64,000 nucleotides of DNA from JAEUIT01 sp044220875. GTDB lineage: Bacteria; Planctomycetota; Phycisphaerae; Phycisphaerales; SM1A02. The stretch is from contig JBGAQH010000009.1 of NCBI GenBank assembly GCA_044220875.1, forward strand, positions 1 through 64,000, given 5' to 3'. Within the stretch, counting starts at the first letter, position 1. Each line of letters opens with the position of its first letter. The position numbers and the translations under genes are program-made. The notes under the pieces were generated by a model. The model was not told where the DNA came from. It saw only the letters and a list, made by a program, of their open reading frames with translations, and ran no database searches. Below, in pieces: positions 54,710 to 63,712 of the stretch.

Positions 54710-55528
54710 TCAGATCCCCATGATCGAATAGCCGGCGTCAACGTAGATGTTCTGGCCGGTGACGCCCTTCGAGAGATCGCTCAGCATCCAGATCGCGGTG
54801 TCGCCGACGTCCGGACCGGTGATGTTGCGGCGGAGCGGGGCCTTCTTTTCGACCCAGTCCATGATCTCGCTGAAGCCGCCGACGGCCAGGGCGCTCATCG
54901 TGCGGAGCGGGCCGCCCGAAATCGTATTGACGCGGATGTTCTTCGCGCCGAGTTCCATCGCGAGGTAACGGGTCGTCGCCTCGAGCGCCGCCTTCGCGAC
55001 CCCCATGACGTTGTAGCCGGGGACGGCCTTCTCGGCGCCGTAATAGGAGAGGGCGATCATCGAGCCGCCATTGGGCATGAGCGGCGCCGCGCGATTGGCC
55101 ATCGCGGCGAAGGTGTATGCGGAAATGTCCATCGCCTGCGTGAAGACCTGGCGGGGCGTCGACGTGAAGACGCCTTCGCGGAGCCAGTCCTTGTCGGCAA
55201 AGGCGATCGAGTGGACGAGGTAGTCGATGGTCCCGACATCCGCCTTCAGCTTGGCGAAGACCCGGTCGAGGTCCTCGTCACTCGACGCGTCCATCGGCTC
55301 GAGCCATGGGTCGTTGACGCCAAGCATCTCGATCGCCTTGCGGCAGCGCCGTTCCATCTTCTCCCCCGGAAGGTGGGTGAAGAGGCACTCGGCTCCGTGC
55401 TTCCGGAGGCTCTCGGCGATGTAATAGGCGAAGGAATGGTCGTTGGCGATGCCGACGACCAGGCCACGCTTGCCGGCCATGAGATTCGAAGTCGTTCCGA
55501 GCGAGGGCTGCGTTGCGGTTGCGGACAT
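54710..55528 (-). CDS. fabI: Enoyl-[acyl-carrier-protein] reductase (NADH)
   Basis: A 272-residue short-chain-dehydrogenase-type enzyme that performs the last step of each fatty acid elongation cycle. N-terminal NADH-binding sequence GKRGLVVGIANDHSFAYYIA is typical of FabI, as is the catalytic pair Tyr and Lys with six residues between (YNVMGVAK). The later part includes NIRVNTISGGPLRTMSA and DVGDTAIWMLSDL. I use the ATG at 55528; a GTG at 55534 is also possible. The stop faces the preceding plus-strand gene across 43 bases. Confidence 0.94.
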   Translation of the reverse strand: MSATATQPSLGTTSNLMAGKRGLVVGIANDHSFAYYIAESLRKHGAECLFTHLPGEKMERRCRKAIEMLGVNDPWLEPMDASSDEDLDRVFAKLKADVGTIDYLVHSIAFADKDWLREGVFTSTPRQVFTQAMDISAYTFAAMANRAAPLMPNGGSMIALSYYGAEKAVPGYNVMGVAKAALEATTRYLAMELGAKNIRVNTISGGPLRTMSALAVGGFSEIMDWVEKKAPLRRNITGPDVGDTAIWMLSDLSKGVTGQNIYVDAGYSIMGI

Positions 55529-55731
55529 GGCCACAGGATACGGTCTCGTGTCGGTCGGCTCTACGGCGCGGCGGGGAACTGCCCTATGCCTCGTCCTTCC
55601 CGGGGCTCCGATCCCGGCCGAAGGGCTGCGTTTTCAGCCGCCAACCGGCGGCGACGGGGTGCGCCGACCGAGCGACGACGATCACGCTCGCTTGGGAACC
55701 GAGCCCCGGTGCCCCGCCTCCCAGCGCCGAC

Positions 55732-56379
55732 ATGACCTCCGCCACCGCCCCATCGGCCTCCGCCCCTTCCGCCTCCTTTGAGAATGTCCCTCCCACGACG
55801 ATCGACGAGTGGCTCCGGGCTGGCACCTGCGTCCTGGTGGATGTCCGCGAACCGGATGAGCACGCTCGCGAACGCATCGGCGGCTCGCACCTCATGCCCC
55901 TTTCGCGATTCGAGCCGTCGCAGCTTCGCTCGCTCCTCGACGCCCGCCCGACCGATCGACCGAAGCCGACGCTCGTCCTGCACTGCCGCGGCGGTCGAAG
56001 GTCGGCGGATGCCGCCGCACGGTGCGCCGACCTGGCCCGATCGGGCGTCCGCGTCGCCAGCATGGCGGGGGGACTCGATGCATGGAAGGCGGCCAGGCTT
56101 CCCGTTGATTCCAGTCAGCCGACGCCGCGGATGGGGGTCATGCAGCAGACCCAGCTCACGATCGGACTCGTCACCCTCATCGGCCTTGGACTCGGCACAT
56201 TCGTCCACCCGGCGGGCTCTCTGCTGTCGGTCGCGATGGGATGCGGTCTGGTGATGGCCGGTCTCACCGGCTCATGCCCCCTTGCCAACGTCATTGCTCG
56301 CATGCCGTGGAACCGGCAGGCTCCTACGGCGACATGCTCATGCTCCGATCGCGGCTGCTCGGGCGGATCGGCTCCCTGA
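55732..56379 (+). CDS. Rhodanese-like sulfurtransferase with DUF2892-type membrane region
   Basis: A 215-residue protein. Residues 25-130 are a rhodanese domain with LVDVREPDEHARERIGGSHL and the active-site loop CRGGRRSADAA, whose Cys would carry the persulfide. Residues 140-190 hold two membrane segments (LTIGLVTLIGLGLGTFV and LLSVAMGCGLVMAGL) and a Cys-Pro motif, as in YgaP-like proteins. A short Cys-rich tail (TCSCSDRGCSGG) follows. The neighbouring cysteine synthase suggests a sulfur context. The ATG at 55732 was chosen because the rhodanese fold begins soon after. Confidence 0.86.
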   Translation: MTSATAPSASAPSASFENVPPTTIDEWLRAGTCVLVDVREPDEHARERIGGSHLMPLSRFEPSQLRSLLDARPTDRPKPTLVLHCRGGRRSADAAARCADLARSGVRVASMAGGLDAWKAARLPVDSSQPTPRMGVMQQTQLTIGLVTLIGLGLGTFVHPAGSLLSVAMGCGLVMAGLTGSCPLANVIARMPWNRQAPTATCSCSDRGCSGGSAP

Positions 56380-56440
56380 CCGCATCCGCGGTGGGCGCTC
56401 TGACCGCATCCGCGGTGGGCGCTCTGACCGCGTCCGCGAC
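56376..56440 (+). repeat. 24-base tandem repeat
   Basis: CTGACCGCATCCGCGGTGGG plus GCT makes a 24-base unit repeated at 56376-56399 and 56400-56423, with a partial third copy to about 56440. The unit length is a multiple of three, but no frame over it looks like a real gene. The remainder of the 377-base gap to the cysteine synthase gene shows nothing else except the hairpin at 56705-56729. Confidence 0.85.
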
Positions 56441-56704
56441 TCCCTGCGGTTGCGTCCCCCTTCTCGAGCGGAGGGGGAGCGTGGCGCTTGACACTCCCCC
56501 ATGGCCGAGTAGTCTCCAGTGGTCATGCTCGGTTCCGCCCTCCATCAGGCCACTGCCGCTTCGACGGGTCGAAGCTGTTGTTGTCCTTGCACCGCGGGTA
56601 CCGAACGTCACGCATGACCCGGTGAGCAGCCCCGACACGACGCCCTGAGACGCCTCAGGCGACCATCGAACCGGCTGCTCCCACGCCTGACCCGACACCC
56701 GCCC

Positions 56705-56729
56705 AACACCCGCCCTGTGCGGGTGTTTT
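56705..56729 (+). terminator. Intrinsic terminator between rhodanese and cysteine synthase genes
   Basis: AACACCCGC (56705-56713) pairs with GCGGGTGTT (56719-56727) around CCTGT, followed by a run of T to 56729. This is the best classical terminator in the window. It lies 28 bases upstream of the cysteine synthase start, so that gene needs its own promoter between or within it, or it is read through. Confidence 0.75.
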
Positions 56730-56756
56730 CGTCGTCACCGTCCCTCGCTCCGCCCC

Positions 56757-57677
56757 ATGCGCGCCACCACCATTCTCGACACCATCGGCAATACGCCACA
56801 CGTTCGCATTCATCGGCTCTTCGGCTCGACCCACGAGGTCTGGCTGAAGCTCGAGCGGGCCAATCCCGGCGGCAGCATCAAGGATCGCATCGCGTTGGCG
56901 ATGGTGAACGATGCCGAACGCCGCGGGCTACTCGTCACCGGCACGACCATCGTTGAGCCCACCTCCGGCAACACCGGCATCGGTCTGGCGATGGTCGCGG
57001 CGGTGCGCGGCTATCGCCTGATCCTCGTGATGCCCGAGTCGATGTCGGTCGAGCGCCGCCGCATCATGCTTGCCCTCGGCGCCGAACTGGTCCTGACGCC
57101 GAAGGAACTCGGCATGCGCGGGGCGATCGCGAAGGCCGAGGAACTCGTCCAGGAGTCAAGGCCGGCGTGGATGCCGATGCAGTTCGACAACCGCGCCAAT
57201 GTCGAAGTCCACCGCGCGACCACGGCCAGGGAGATCCTCGGCGACTTCCCCGAGGGACTCGACGCCCTCATCACCGGCGTCGGCACCGGCGGCCACATCA
57301 GCGGCTGCGGCCAGGTGCTCAAGGAGCGGTTTCCGTCGATGGGCATCTTCGCGGTCGAACCCTCGAAGTCACCGGTCATCAGCGGAGGCTCGCATACGCC
57401 GCACCGGATCCAGGGCATCGGCGCCGGCTTCATTCCATCGATCCTCGACCGGACCGTGCTCGACGGCACGATTCTCGTGACCGAGGAGGACGCGGTCACG
57501 TTCGCGCGGCGGGCGGCGCGCGAGGAGGGCATCTTCGTCGGGCTCTCGAGCGGGGCGACGCTCGCGGCCATCGCCCAGAAGCTGCCCTCGCTGAAGCCGG
57601 GGTCGCGGGTGCTGGGCTTCTGCTACGACACCGGCGAGCGCTACCTTTCGCTGGGCGGCGTCTTCCCCGAGAGCTGA
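56757..57677 (+). CDS. cysK: Cysteine synthase (O-acetylserine sulfhydrylase)
   Basis: A 306-residue PLP-dependent beta-family enzyme that makes cysteine from O-acetylserine and sulfide. The PLP lysine is in GGSIKDR. PTSGNTGIGLAMV is the substrate loop, GVGTGGHISGCGQVL the phosphate-binding loop, and GLSSGATLAAI the C-terminal motif. FAVEPSKSPVISGG is also typical. The length is normal for CysK. It follows a terminator hairpin and is preceded by a rhodanese gene. Confidence 0.95.
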   Translation: MRATTILDTIGNTPHVRIHRLFGSTHEVWLKLERANPGGSIKDRIALAMVNDAERRGLLVTGTTIVEPTSGNTGIGLAMVAAVRGYRLILVMPESMSVERRRIMLALGAELVLTPKELGMRGAIAKAEELVQESRPAWMPMQFDNRANVEVHRATTAREILGDFPEGLDALITGVGTGGHISGCGQVLKERFPSMGIFAVEPSKSPVISGGSHTPHRIQGIGAGFIPSILDRTVLDGTILVTEEDAVTFARRAAREEGIFVGLSSGATLAAIAQKLPSLKPGSRVLGFCYDTGERYLSLGGVFPES

Positions 57678-57779
57678 CACGCTTCGGCGCGAGAGGGACT
57701 GAGGGCGGCGCGAGGGAACACCAGCGTCGTGCCGACCTCGGTCCCTCCCGCGCCGCAGCGATTCATGCCGTCGGTGGAA

Positions 57780-58325
57780 TCACTTGAATGGCGTTTCGTT
57801 CCGTGCCGCCTCGCCGCCGCGCTTCACCATCTCGGAGACGCCCGCAGCATGGGAGTGCAGGACGCGCACAACCTCCGGGTCGTCGCTCGTCTCGAGGATG
57901 CGAACCCCCTTGTCGGTGGCCTGCACGTCGAGGTGCACGGCCTCGTGATGGTCGAAGAGCTTGACGAAGACCGGGTCCCACTGCCGAACCCGCGAGCCGT
58001 CATGCATGCGGCGCTGCATGGCGAAGGCGTGATTGCGGATCATCGCGGCGATCTCGGGATCGTCGGACTCGGTGGTTGCCTCGACGCCGTTGGCGAGCTC
58101 CTTCATGTCGCGTCGGATCTTCTCGTGGTTGCCGATGAGCGAGAGCCAGATGGCGCGGTCGTAGGCGATGGTGCCCGGCTCGGCCGCCGGCCCCGCTGGC
58201 GACTCGGCGGCCGCAGCCATCGCGGCCCCATCATGCCCGGCCTGGGTGGCGCATCCTCCGGTCGTGAGAGCGACGGCGATGGCGATCGAGCAGAACGGAG
58301 CGAGAGAGTGACGGAAGGTGCACAT
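57780..58325 (-). CDS. Small lipoprotein of unknown function
   Basis: A 181-residue protein with a lipobox (ALTTGGCATQ). The ATG at 58325 follows AGGAGGACC. The body has a repeated pattern with paired motifs: IRRDMKELANGVEATTESDDPE and LDVQATDKGVRILETSDDPE, each followed by a His-containing helix. The repetition suggests an internal duplication. It ends in FK. The promoter region upstream carries a 14-base tandem repeat (58343-58420). Function unknown. Confidence 0.75.
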   Translation of the reverse strand: MCTFRHSLAPFCSIAIAVALTTGGCATQAGHDGAAMAAAAESPAGPAAEPGTIAYDRAIWLSLIGNHEKIRRDMKELANGVEATTESDDPEIAAMIRNHAFAMQRRMHDGSRVRQWDPVFVKLFDHHEAVHLDVQATDKGVRILETSDDPEVVRVLHSHAAGVSEMVKRGGEAARNETPFK

Positions 58326-58342
58326 GGGAAGCGGTCCTCCTG

Positions 58343-58420
58343 GTGTGTGGTGTGGCGTGTGTGGTGTGGCGTGTGTGGTGTGGCGTGTGGGGTGTGGCGT
58401 GTGGGGCGTGGCGTGTGGCG
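58343..58420. repeat. Tandem 14-base GT-rich repeats between divergent genes
   Basis: Five units of the type GTGTGTGGTGTGGC stand head-to-tail at 58343-58356, 58357-58370, 58371-58384, 58385-58398 and 58399-58412 (the last two are variants), then a partial unit to 58420. They are strand-asymmetric and lie about 17 bases upstream of the lipoprotein start and 130 bases before the response regulator. Such GT tracts can form left-handed DNA and tend to slip in replication. Confidence 0.85.
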
Positions 58421-58551
58421 CTCGAAAGAGCTCCCCGTCGCCATGCGGACCGCGCGTTCTACGCCAACTCCCGCGAGGAGTCGAGCGAGCCGATCAGCGA
58501 ACCTTGCTCCGTCACTCGCGCCCCGAACCGGGGTATCCTGCGGCCCACCCC

Positions 58552-58986
58552 ATGGCGTCCGCCCCACCTCCGAACTCCTCCTCCGGTTCCGCCGCGCACA
58601 CCGCGGCTGGGGCGGACGGACGCCTCCGCGTCCTCTGTGTCGACGACAACGTCGATTTCGCCCGCCTGTTCGCCAACATCCTCGCCTACGAGGACGACAT
58701 GATGTCGGCGGGAACGCTGACCAACGCCGACACGTTGGAGGCGGACGTCGAACGACTCGGGGCGACGGTGGTGCTGCTCGATCTGTCGATGCCCGGCCGC
58801 GATTCGTGGGAGGCGATCAAGGGACTCGTCGCCCAGCGTCCGCAGGTGCGGATCATCGCCTTCTCTGGATACGACGACGAGGAGACCTGCCAGCGGGCCG
58901 TCGCCGCCGGATGCAAGGGGCTCATCTCGAAGTCCGTCGATCCGGTGTCGGTGGTCGCGACGATCAGGGCGCTCTGCCGCACCTGA
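58552..58986 (+). CDS. Response regulator receiver-domain protein
   Basis: A 144-residue, single-domain CheY-type protein. The acidic pocket is in RVLCVDDNVDFARLF, the phosphoacceptor Asp in VVLLDLSMPGRDSW, the Ser in IIAFSGYDDEET, and the conserved Lys in GLISKSVDP. There is no DNA-binding output domain. The histidine kinase gene starts 15 bases downstream, so the two form a phosphorelay pair. The ATG at 58552 has no strong ribosome site. Confidence 0.9.
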   Translation: MASAPPPNSSSGSAAHTAAGADGRLRVLCVDDNVDFARLFANILAYEDDMMSAGTLTNADTLEADVERLGATVVLLDLSMPGRDSWEAIKGLVAQRPQVRIIAFSGYDDEETCQRAVAAGCKGLISKSVDPVSVVATIRALCRT

Positions 58987-59001
58987 CCGAGGAACTCTCC
59001 C

Positions 59002-59751
59002 ATGACCGACTCCGTTCCCGCTCCGACCGACGACGCTGACCTCGCGGTTCGGTCGCGGGATCAGTTTCTCCGGTCGATGTCGCACGAACTCCGCACGCCG
59101 GTGTCGGTGACGCTCATCTGGGCAAGCCTCCTCCGCGAGGGGCGCGTGCCGCCGGAACAGGTCGACCAGGCGCTTGCCGCCATCGAGCAGAGCGCCCGCG
59201 ACCAGAAGCGGATCGTCGACATGCTCGGCGACGCAGCCCGCGTGTCGAGCGGGCGCATCACGCTCGAGCGGCAGCCGAACGAGGTGGCCACGCTGCTGCG
59301 CGAGTCGCTCGAGCTCATCGCCACGGCGGCCGAGCTGAAGGGCGTCACGGTCAAGGACGCGATCGCCGAATGCGGGTCGGCGGCGCTCGACAGCGACCGC
59401 TTTCGCCAGGCGATCTCGCATCTCCTCTCGAACGCCCTTCGACACACGCCGCGCGGCGGCACGATCTCCGTCAGCTCGGAGCGCTCGGGCGTGACGGCCA
59501 TCGTTCGCGTCGCCGACAGCGGCGCGGGCATCGACCCGCGGCTTCTTCCGCACCTCTTCGCGCCGACGCTGCACGCGGCGCGAGCGGACCTCGCCGGCGA
59601 CGGTCCCGCCCCGACCGGCCTCGGTCTCGGGCTGGCGATTGCCCGGCGCATCATCGAGCTGCACGGCGGAACGCTCATCGCCGAGAGCGCCGGCGTGGGC
59701 CGCGGCGCGACGTTCACGATGGGCCTGCCGACGCTTCGTCGCGATCAGTGA
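59002..59751 (+). CDS. Small cytosolic histidine kinase
   Basis: A 249-residue kinase without membrane segments. The HisKA dimerisation helix carries the phospho-acceptor His in FLRSMSHELRTPVSV. The HATPase_c domain shows the N-box SNALRHTPRGG, the G1 box VADSGAGIDPR and the G2 box TGLGLGLAIARRI. It pairs with the response regulator immediately upstream. It lacks a sensor domain, so its input must come through another protein. Its stop overlaps the convergent DUF1634 gene by 7 bases. Confidence 0.92.
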   Translation: MTDSVPAPTDDADLAVRSRDQFLRSMSHELRTPVSVTLIWASLLREGRVPPEQVDQALAAIEQSARDQKRIVDMLGDAARVSSGRITLERQPNEVATLLRESLELIATAAELKGVTVKDAIAECGSAALDSDRFRQAISHLLSNALRHTPRGGTISVSSERSGVTAIVRVADSGAGIDPRLLPHLFAPTLHAARADLAGDGPAPTGLGLGLAIARRIIELHGGTLIAESAGVGRGATFTMGLPTLRRDQ

Positions 59752-60173
59752 AGTCCGCCGGCGGCGAAGGCTGCGCCGAGGAGAACGAGCACGCCCAGCG
59801 CGAGCGCCGCGAAAATCCGGTCGTTCGTCCGGGCGAAGGCGATGGCGCTCACCACGACGCGGAGGACCGGCGTCATGATCAGGCAGAGAATCCCGAGCTG
59901 GATGATCGCCCGCCCGCGAAAGGCGAGGACCCCGTCGATTGCCTCGCTGAAGGAGTGCGGGAAGTCGGCGTCCTGGGCGACGAGCGTCTTGAACGCTTCC
60001 GGGTCAAGCAGCCATTCGGGATGGCGGCCGAGCGTGACGGCGACGCCGCTGATGACGAGGACGAGACTGCTGATCGTGCCGATGCGGAGGCACCAGCTCG
60101 CCGCGACCTCGGCCCGGCGGACGCGCGACTCGGCCGGATCGCCGACGGGGAGTGGCGTGGCTGGATCGTTCAC
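59745..60173 (-). CDS. DUF1634 membrane protein
   Basis: A 142-residue protein starting at a GTG that overlaps the stop of the TauE/SafE-like gene (GTGA). It has three membrane segments (ISSLVLVISGVAVTLG, IIQLGILCLIMTPVLRVVV, ALALGVLVLLGAAFAAGG). DUF1634 proteins regularly sit next to TauE/SafE-type permeases, and the overlap here shows translational coupling. The partner role, perhaps a regulatory or accessory subunit, is not established. Confidence 0.88.
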   Translation of the reverse strand: MNDPATPLPVGDPAESRVRRAEVAASWCLRIGTISSLVLVISGVAVTLGRHPEWLLDPEAFKTLVAQDADFPHSFSEAIDGVLAFRGRAIIQLGILCLIMTPVLRVVVSAIAFARTNDRIFAALALGVLVLLGAAFAAGGLH

Positions 60174-61000
60174 GCGATCCCCTTTCGGAGCATCTGGGCT
60201 GCGATGATGAGAAGGACCGCGGTAAACGCCCAGCGGAGGTGCGTGCCGCGCACGCGGGGCAGGAGTTTCGCGCCGACGCGGGCCCCGATCACGACGCCAA
60301 CGATGACCGGTGCGGCGACGAAGGGGTCGATCTCGCCGCGGGCGAAGTAGACGCCGGCGCTGGCCGCCGCGGTCACGCCGATCATGAGGTTGCTCGTCGC
60401 CGTCGCCGCCCGCATCGGCAGTCCCATCAGCATGTGCATCGTCGGCACCTTGATGATGCCGCCGCCGATGCCGAGGAGACCGCTCACGAGGCCCGCCACT
60501 CCGCTGATGGCCAGGCCCGTTCTCGATCGGCGCACGCGATATTCGATGACGCGGCCGTCGCGTTCCCGCAGATGGCCATGCAGCCGCAGGCGGTCGGCAA
60601 TCGGATCGTTCGACGGAATCTTTTCCTTCGCCTCGCTGTGCCGCCACATTGCCAACGCCCCGCCAACGAGCACGAGCGAGAAGAGGAGATGAAGCCAGCG
60701 CGGGTCGATGAGCCCGCCGACGAAGGCACCGGCCAGGGCTCCGGCCGCTGTCGCGACCTCGAGGAACATGCCGACCCGCAGGTTCGAGACGTCGTCTCGC
60801 AGGTAGGTGGCCGCGGCTCCGCTGGAGGTGGCGATCACCGAGACGATCGACGCGCCGATCGCGAATCGGATGTCGATGCCCAGAAGGAGCGTCAGCGTCG
60901 GCACGACGATGATCCCTCCCCCGAGCCCGAGCATGGCCCCGACCGTTCCGGCGAGGATCGAGAGCGCGAAGGCGGTAAGGAGGAAAACAAGAAGCGTCAT
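60170..61000 (-). CDS. TauE/SafE-family permease
   Basis: A 276-residue, eight-helix anion exporter. The two family repeats carry GAMLGLGGGIIVVPTL and LLGIGGGIIKVPTMH, the glycine-rich signature, and the spacer has a soluble loop (WRHSEAKEKIPSNDP). The ATG at 61000 was chosen because the first membrane helix starts directly after it (MTLLVFLLTAFALSI). Homologues are implicated in export of sulfite, sulfoacetate or taurine breakdown products. Paired with the DUF1634 gene that overlaps its stop. Confidence 0.92.
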   Translation of the reverse strand: MTLLVFLLTAFALSILAGTVGAMLGLGGGIIVVPTLTLLLGIDIRFAIGASIVSVIATSSGAAATYLRDDVSNLRVGMFLEVATAAGALAGAFVGGLIDPRWLHLLFSLVLVGGALAMWRHSEAKEKIPSNDPIADRLRLHGHLRERDGRVIEYRVRRSRTGLAISGVAGLVSGLLGIGGGIIKVPTMHMLMGLPMRAATATSNLMIGVTAAASAGVYFARGEIDPFVAAPVIVGVVIGARVGAKLLPRVRGTHLRWAFTAVLLIIAAQMLRKGIA

Positions 61001-61147
61001 GCGAGTCGGGGCAAGGTACGCTCTCGCGACCGATCTGGACACCGCCGGCAACGCAGGGGCTCGGCGCCCGCCGCGGCCCGCGCTTTCGCGACTGCTCACC
61101 GCGGACCATGCGCCGCAACCATCAAGCGTTCCCCAGGTGTACCCTTC

Positions 61148-62464
61148 ATGAACCCGCCATCCGCCCACCGTTCCGAGCGCACGGCCCCCACCGGATGGCG
61201 TGCGATCGTTCTGGTCGAACCGGGCGAACTGCTCCCCCTGCTCGCGGCGTGCGGCCTCACGTTCTTCACCTTCTGCTCCTACTTCATCCTCCGCCCGATT
61301 CGCGACGCGATCCAGAGCGAGCAGAACCTGAAGACCGAATTGCCGTGGGTGGTCACCGCGACGCTCGTGACCATGCTGCTCTGCAACGCGCTCTTCTCGC
61401 TCATCGCGTCGCGCATGCCGCGGCGGTGGATCCTGCCGATTGCCTTCCAGCTCTTCGTGCTGGTCACGCTCCTCTTCTTCGCTCTCTTCCGCATGACCGC
61501 GGGCGAGACGGCCGCGCGGGTCGCCCAAGCCTTCTACGTCTGGATCAGCGTCTTCAACCTGCTGGCGATCTCGACCGCATGGTCGGTCCTCGCCGACAGC
61601 TTCACCGTCGAGCAGTCACGCCGGCTCTTCGCCCGCATCAGCATCGGCGCAACGGCCGGGGCGATGACCGGCGCGGGTCTCACCTCGCTCCTCGTCGATC
61701 GGCTCGGCTCGAACATGCTGCTCCTGGTGTCGGCCGGATTCCTCGAGGTCGCGGTGATTCTGGGCTGGATCGTCAGCCGCCGGGCGGGTGGCGGTCGCGC
61801 CGCCGGCGCCTCGGAAGCGCCGATCGGCGGCGGCGTCCTCGACGGCGTGCGAGCCGTGTTCAGCACTCCCTACCTGCTGCTCATCGCCCTCTACATCCTT
61901 CTTTACACGATCACCTCGACGTTCCTCTCGCTCCAGCAGTCGGCGATCATGAAGGCCGCATTCGACGAGTCGGTGGTGCCGAATGCCCGGTCCCTCCGGA
62001 CGGCGTTCAGCGCCAACATCACCTTCACCTCGAACGTGATTGTCCTGGTGACCCAGGTCCTGCTGACCGCCCAAGTGACGCGCTGGCTTGGCGTGGGCCT
62101 GACGCTGCTGGTCACGCCCCTCGTCACGCTCGCGGCCTTCACGCTGGTCGGACTCGATCCCTCGGCCCAAGCCCTGATGATCGCGATGGTTGCCCGATCG
62201 TCGCTCCATTACGCCATCGACAAGCCCTCACGCGAGGCCCTGTTCTCGCCGCTCGGTCGCGACGAGAAGTACAAGGCCAAGAACCTCATCGACACCTTCG
62301 TCTATCGCGGGGGTGACACCCTCGCGACCTGGCTCATGGCCTTCGTCCCTGTCGGAGCCATCTATACGACGACGACCCTCGGCGCTGCCCTGCTCTGGAC
62401 TGCCGTGGCCCGACCGCTCGGTCGTCGCTACGAGAAGCTGGCCGGCAATGCGGCGAATCCCTGA
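61148..62464 (+). CDS. Nucleotide-translocase-like (NTT/Tlc-type) membrane carrier
   Basis: A 438-residue, twelve-helix carrier. The segment FFTFCSYFILRPIRDAIQSE is the hallmark start of the ATP/ADP antiporter superfamily (Tlc/Npt1 type) known from Rickettsiales, Chlamydiae and plastids. FYVWISVFNLLAISTAWSV and GATAGAMTGAGL follow. Distant members in free-living bacteria are common, and their substrates are not established. It need not import ATP here, because no parasitic lifestyle is suggested. Divergent from the TauE/SafE-like gene, with 147 bases between them. Confidence 0.82.
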   Translation: MNPPSAHRSERTAPTGWRAIVLVEPGELLPLLAACGLTFFTFCSYFILRPIRDAIQSEQNLKTELPWVVTATLVTMLLCNALFSLIASRMPRRWILPIAFQLFVLVTLLFFALFRMTAGETAARVAQAFYVWISVFNLLAISTAWSVLADSFTVEQSRRLFARISIGATAGAMTGAGLTSLLVDRLGSNMLLLVSAGFLEVAVILGWIVSRRAGGGRAAGASEAPIGGGVLDGVRAVFSTPYLLLIALYILLYTITSTFLSLQQSAIMKAAFDESVVPNARSLRTAFSANITFTSNVIVLVTQVLLTAQVTRWLGVGLTLLVTPLVTLAAFTLVGLDPSAQALMIAMVARSSLHYAIDKPSREALFSPLGRDEKYKAKNLIDTFVYRGGDTLATWLMAFVPVGAIYTTTTLGAALLWTAVARPLGRRYEKLAGNAANP

Positions 62465-62663
62465 AGGAACTCCGCCGCGTCGATGCACCCGAGGGAATGC
62501 GCGAGCGGTATTCTGCCTCCGTCGCCGCCCGCAATCCGATGACGGATGTCCCGTTGTGGAACCGATCCAGCGTTCAAGAGCGTCAGGATCGGAGCGAGTC
62601 AGCGTCGAACGGTGTGGTTCGAGCACTCCGCGGTCCGCCTGAGCTTCGTAAGGAACATTCACC

Positions 62664-63443
62664 ATGCAGCGTCTTCGAGTTCTGACTTCCGTCGTCACTC
62701 TTCTCATCGCCTCCGCCGCGAGCGCCCAGGGTGGGCGTCCGGCCGGCGGTCCTCCGGGCGTGGGCGGCGCTGGTCCCGGCGCTGGCGGTCCCCCCGATCC
62801 GGCGATGATCATCGACCGATTCATGCAGGGCGACAAGAACGGCGATGGCAAGCTGAGCAAGGAAGAAGTTCCGCCGCCCTTCGCGGAGCGGGCCTTCGAG
62901 AAGGCCGACGCAAACAAGGACGGATTCCTCGACAAGGACGAGCTCACCACCTTCTTCAAGTCGCAGGCCGAAGGTCGCGGCGCCGCCGGCGGACCGCCTG
63001 AGGGTCGCGGCGAAGGTCGGGGTGAAGGTCGGGGTGGGGAAGCTCGCGGCGGGGAAGCCCGCGGCGGTCAGCGCGGCGGCAGCTTCGAGGGCAGCATGAA
63101 GCAGGCCGGCCGTGGGTTCAAGGGTCTCGAGAAGTCCACCTGGAATGCGGCAAGCAAGAACTCCGATCTGGACATGGTCAGCTCGATCGAGGCCGGCCTC
63201 GCCGGTTCGAAGGGCATGATCAACCAGGTCAAGATGTCCGAGGAAGCGACGAAGAAGTTTGGCAAGGACGAGGCGGCGTTCCGCGCCGACCTCCGCAAGC
63301 AGCTCTTCGCCGCCTTCAAGGAGGCGGTCGCCATGGAAGAGGCGCTGCTTGCCGACAAGCCCGCCGATGCCAAGGCCGCCTACGAGCGCCTCGGCAAGAT
63401 GGAATCGGCCGGTCACAAGCTCTTCAAGGCCGAGGACGAGTAA
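62664..63443 (+). CDS. Secreted EF-hand protein with helical C-terminus
   Basis: A 259-residue exported protein (signal VLTSVVTLLIASAASAQ). Two EF-hand loops bind calcium: DKNGDGKLSKEE and DANKDGFLDKDE. A low-complexity Gly/Arg/Glu stretch (about 105-135, RGEGRGEGRGGEARGG) follows. The C-terminal 115 residues form a helical bundle of the cytochrome b562/CYTB-like kind (LEKSTWNAASKNSDLD, ALLADKPADAKAAYERL), without heme-binding Met or His in the usual pattern. Related proteins are frequent in planctomycetes; the function is unknown. Confidence 0.85.
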   Translation: MQRLRVLTSVVTLLIASAASAQGGRPAGGPPGVGGAGPGAGGPPDPAMIIDRFMQGDKNGDGKLSKEEVPPPFAERAFEKADANKDGFLDKDELTTFFKSQAEGRGAAGGPPEGRGEGRGEGRGGEARGGEARGGQRGGSFEGSMKQAGRGFKGLEKSTWNAASKNSDLDMVSSIEAGLAGSKGMINQVKMSEEATKKFGKDEAAFRADLRKQLFAAFKEAVAMEEALLADKPADAKAAYERLGKMESAGHKLFKAEDE

Positions 63444-63602
63444 TACCAACGGTGAGGAGTCCGTAGCGCCCGCGGGGCGCACGCTCCTTGTGGCGCGACG
63501 GGTGGTAGTCTCCCTCGCAACGCGCGACGGGCACACGCTCCGCATCACTCGTCGCACACGCAGCCCCACGCGGGCCTGCGAGCCACCGTCTGCACTGAAT
63601 CC

Positions 63603-63632
63603 GGAGGCGCCGATCACCCGATCGGCGCCTCC
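63603..63632 (+). terminator. Perfect 13-bp hairpin downstream of the EF-hand gene
   Basis: GGAGGCGCCGATC (63603-63615) pairs perfectly with GATCGGCGCCTCC (63620-63632) around ACCC. A weak T-tract (GTCTTCGTTG) follows. It separates the EF-hand gene from the downstream prfA gene. Confidence 0.7.
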
Positions 63633-63712
63633 GTCTTCGTTGGGCGATTCTCCTTTTGCCGTGTCCGCCGCATAATGCCGCGTCCCTTCCAGCGGACCCG
63701 CCGAGACCTCCG

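Noticed and set aside
61148..62464. ATP/ADP translocase as a sign of an intracellular parasite
   Set aside because: Distant members of this family are common in free-living bacteria, and nothing else here suggests reduced or host-dependent metabolism.
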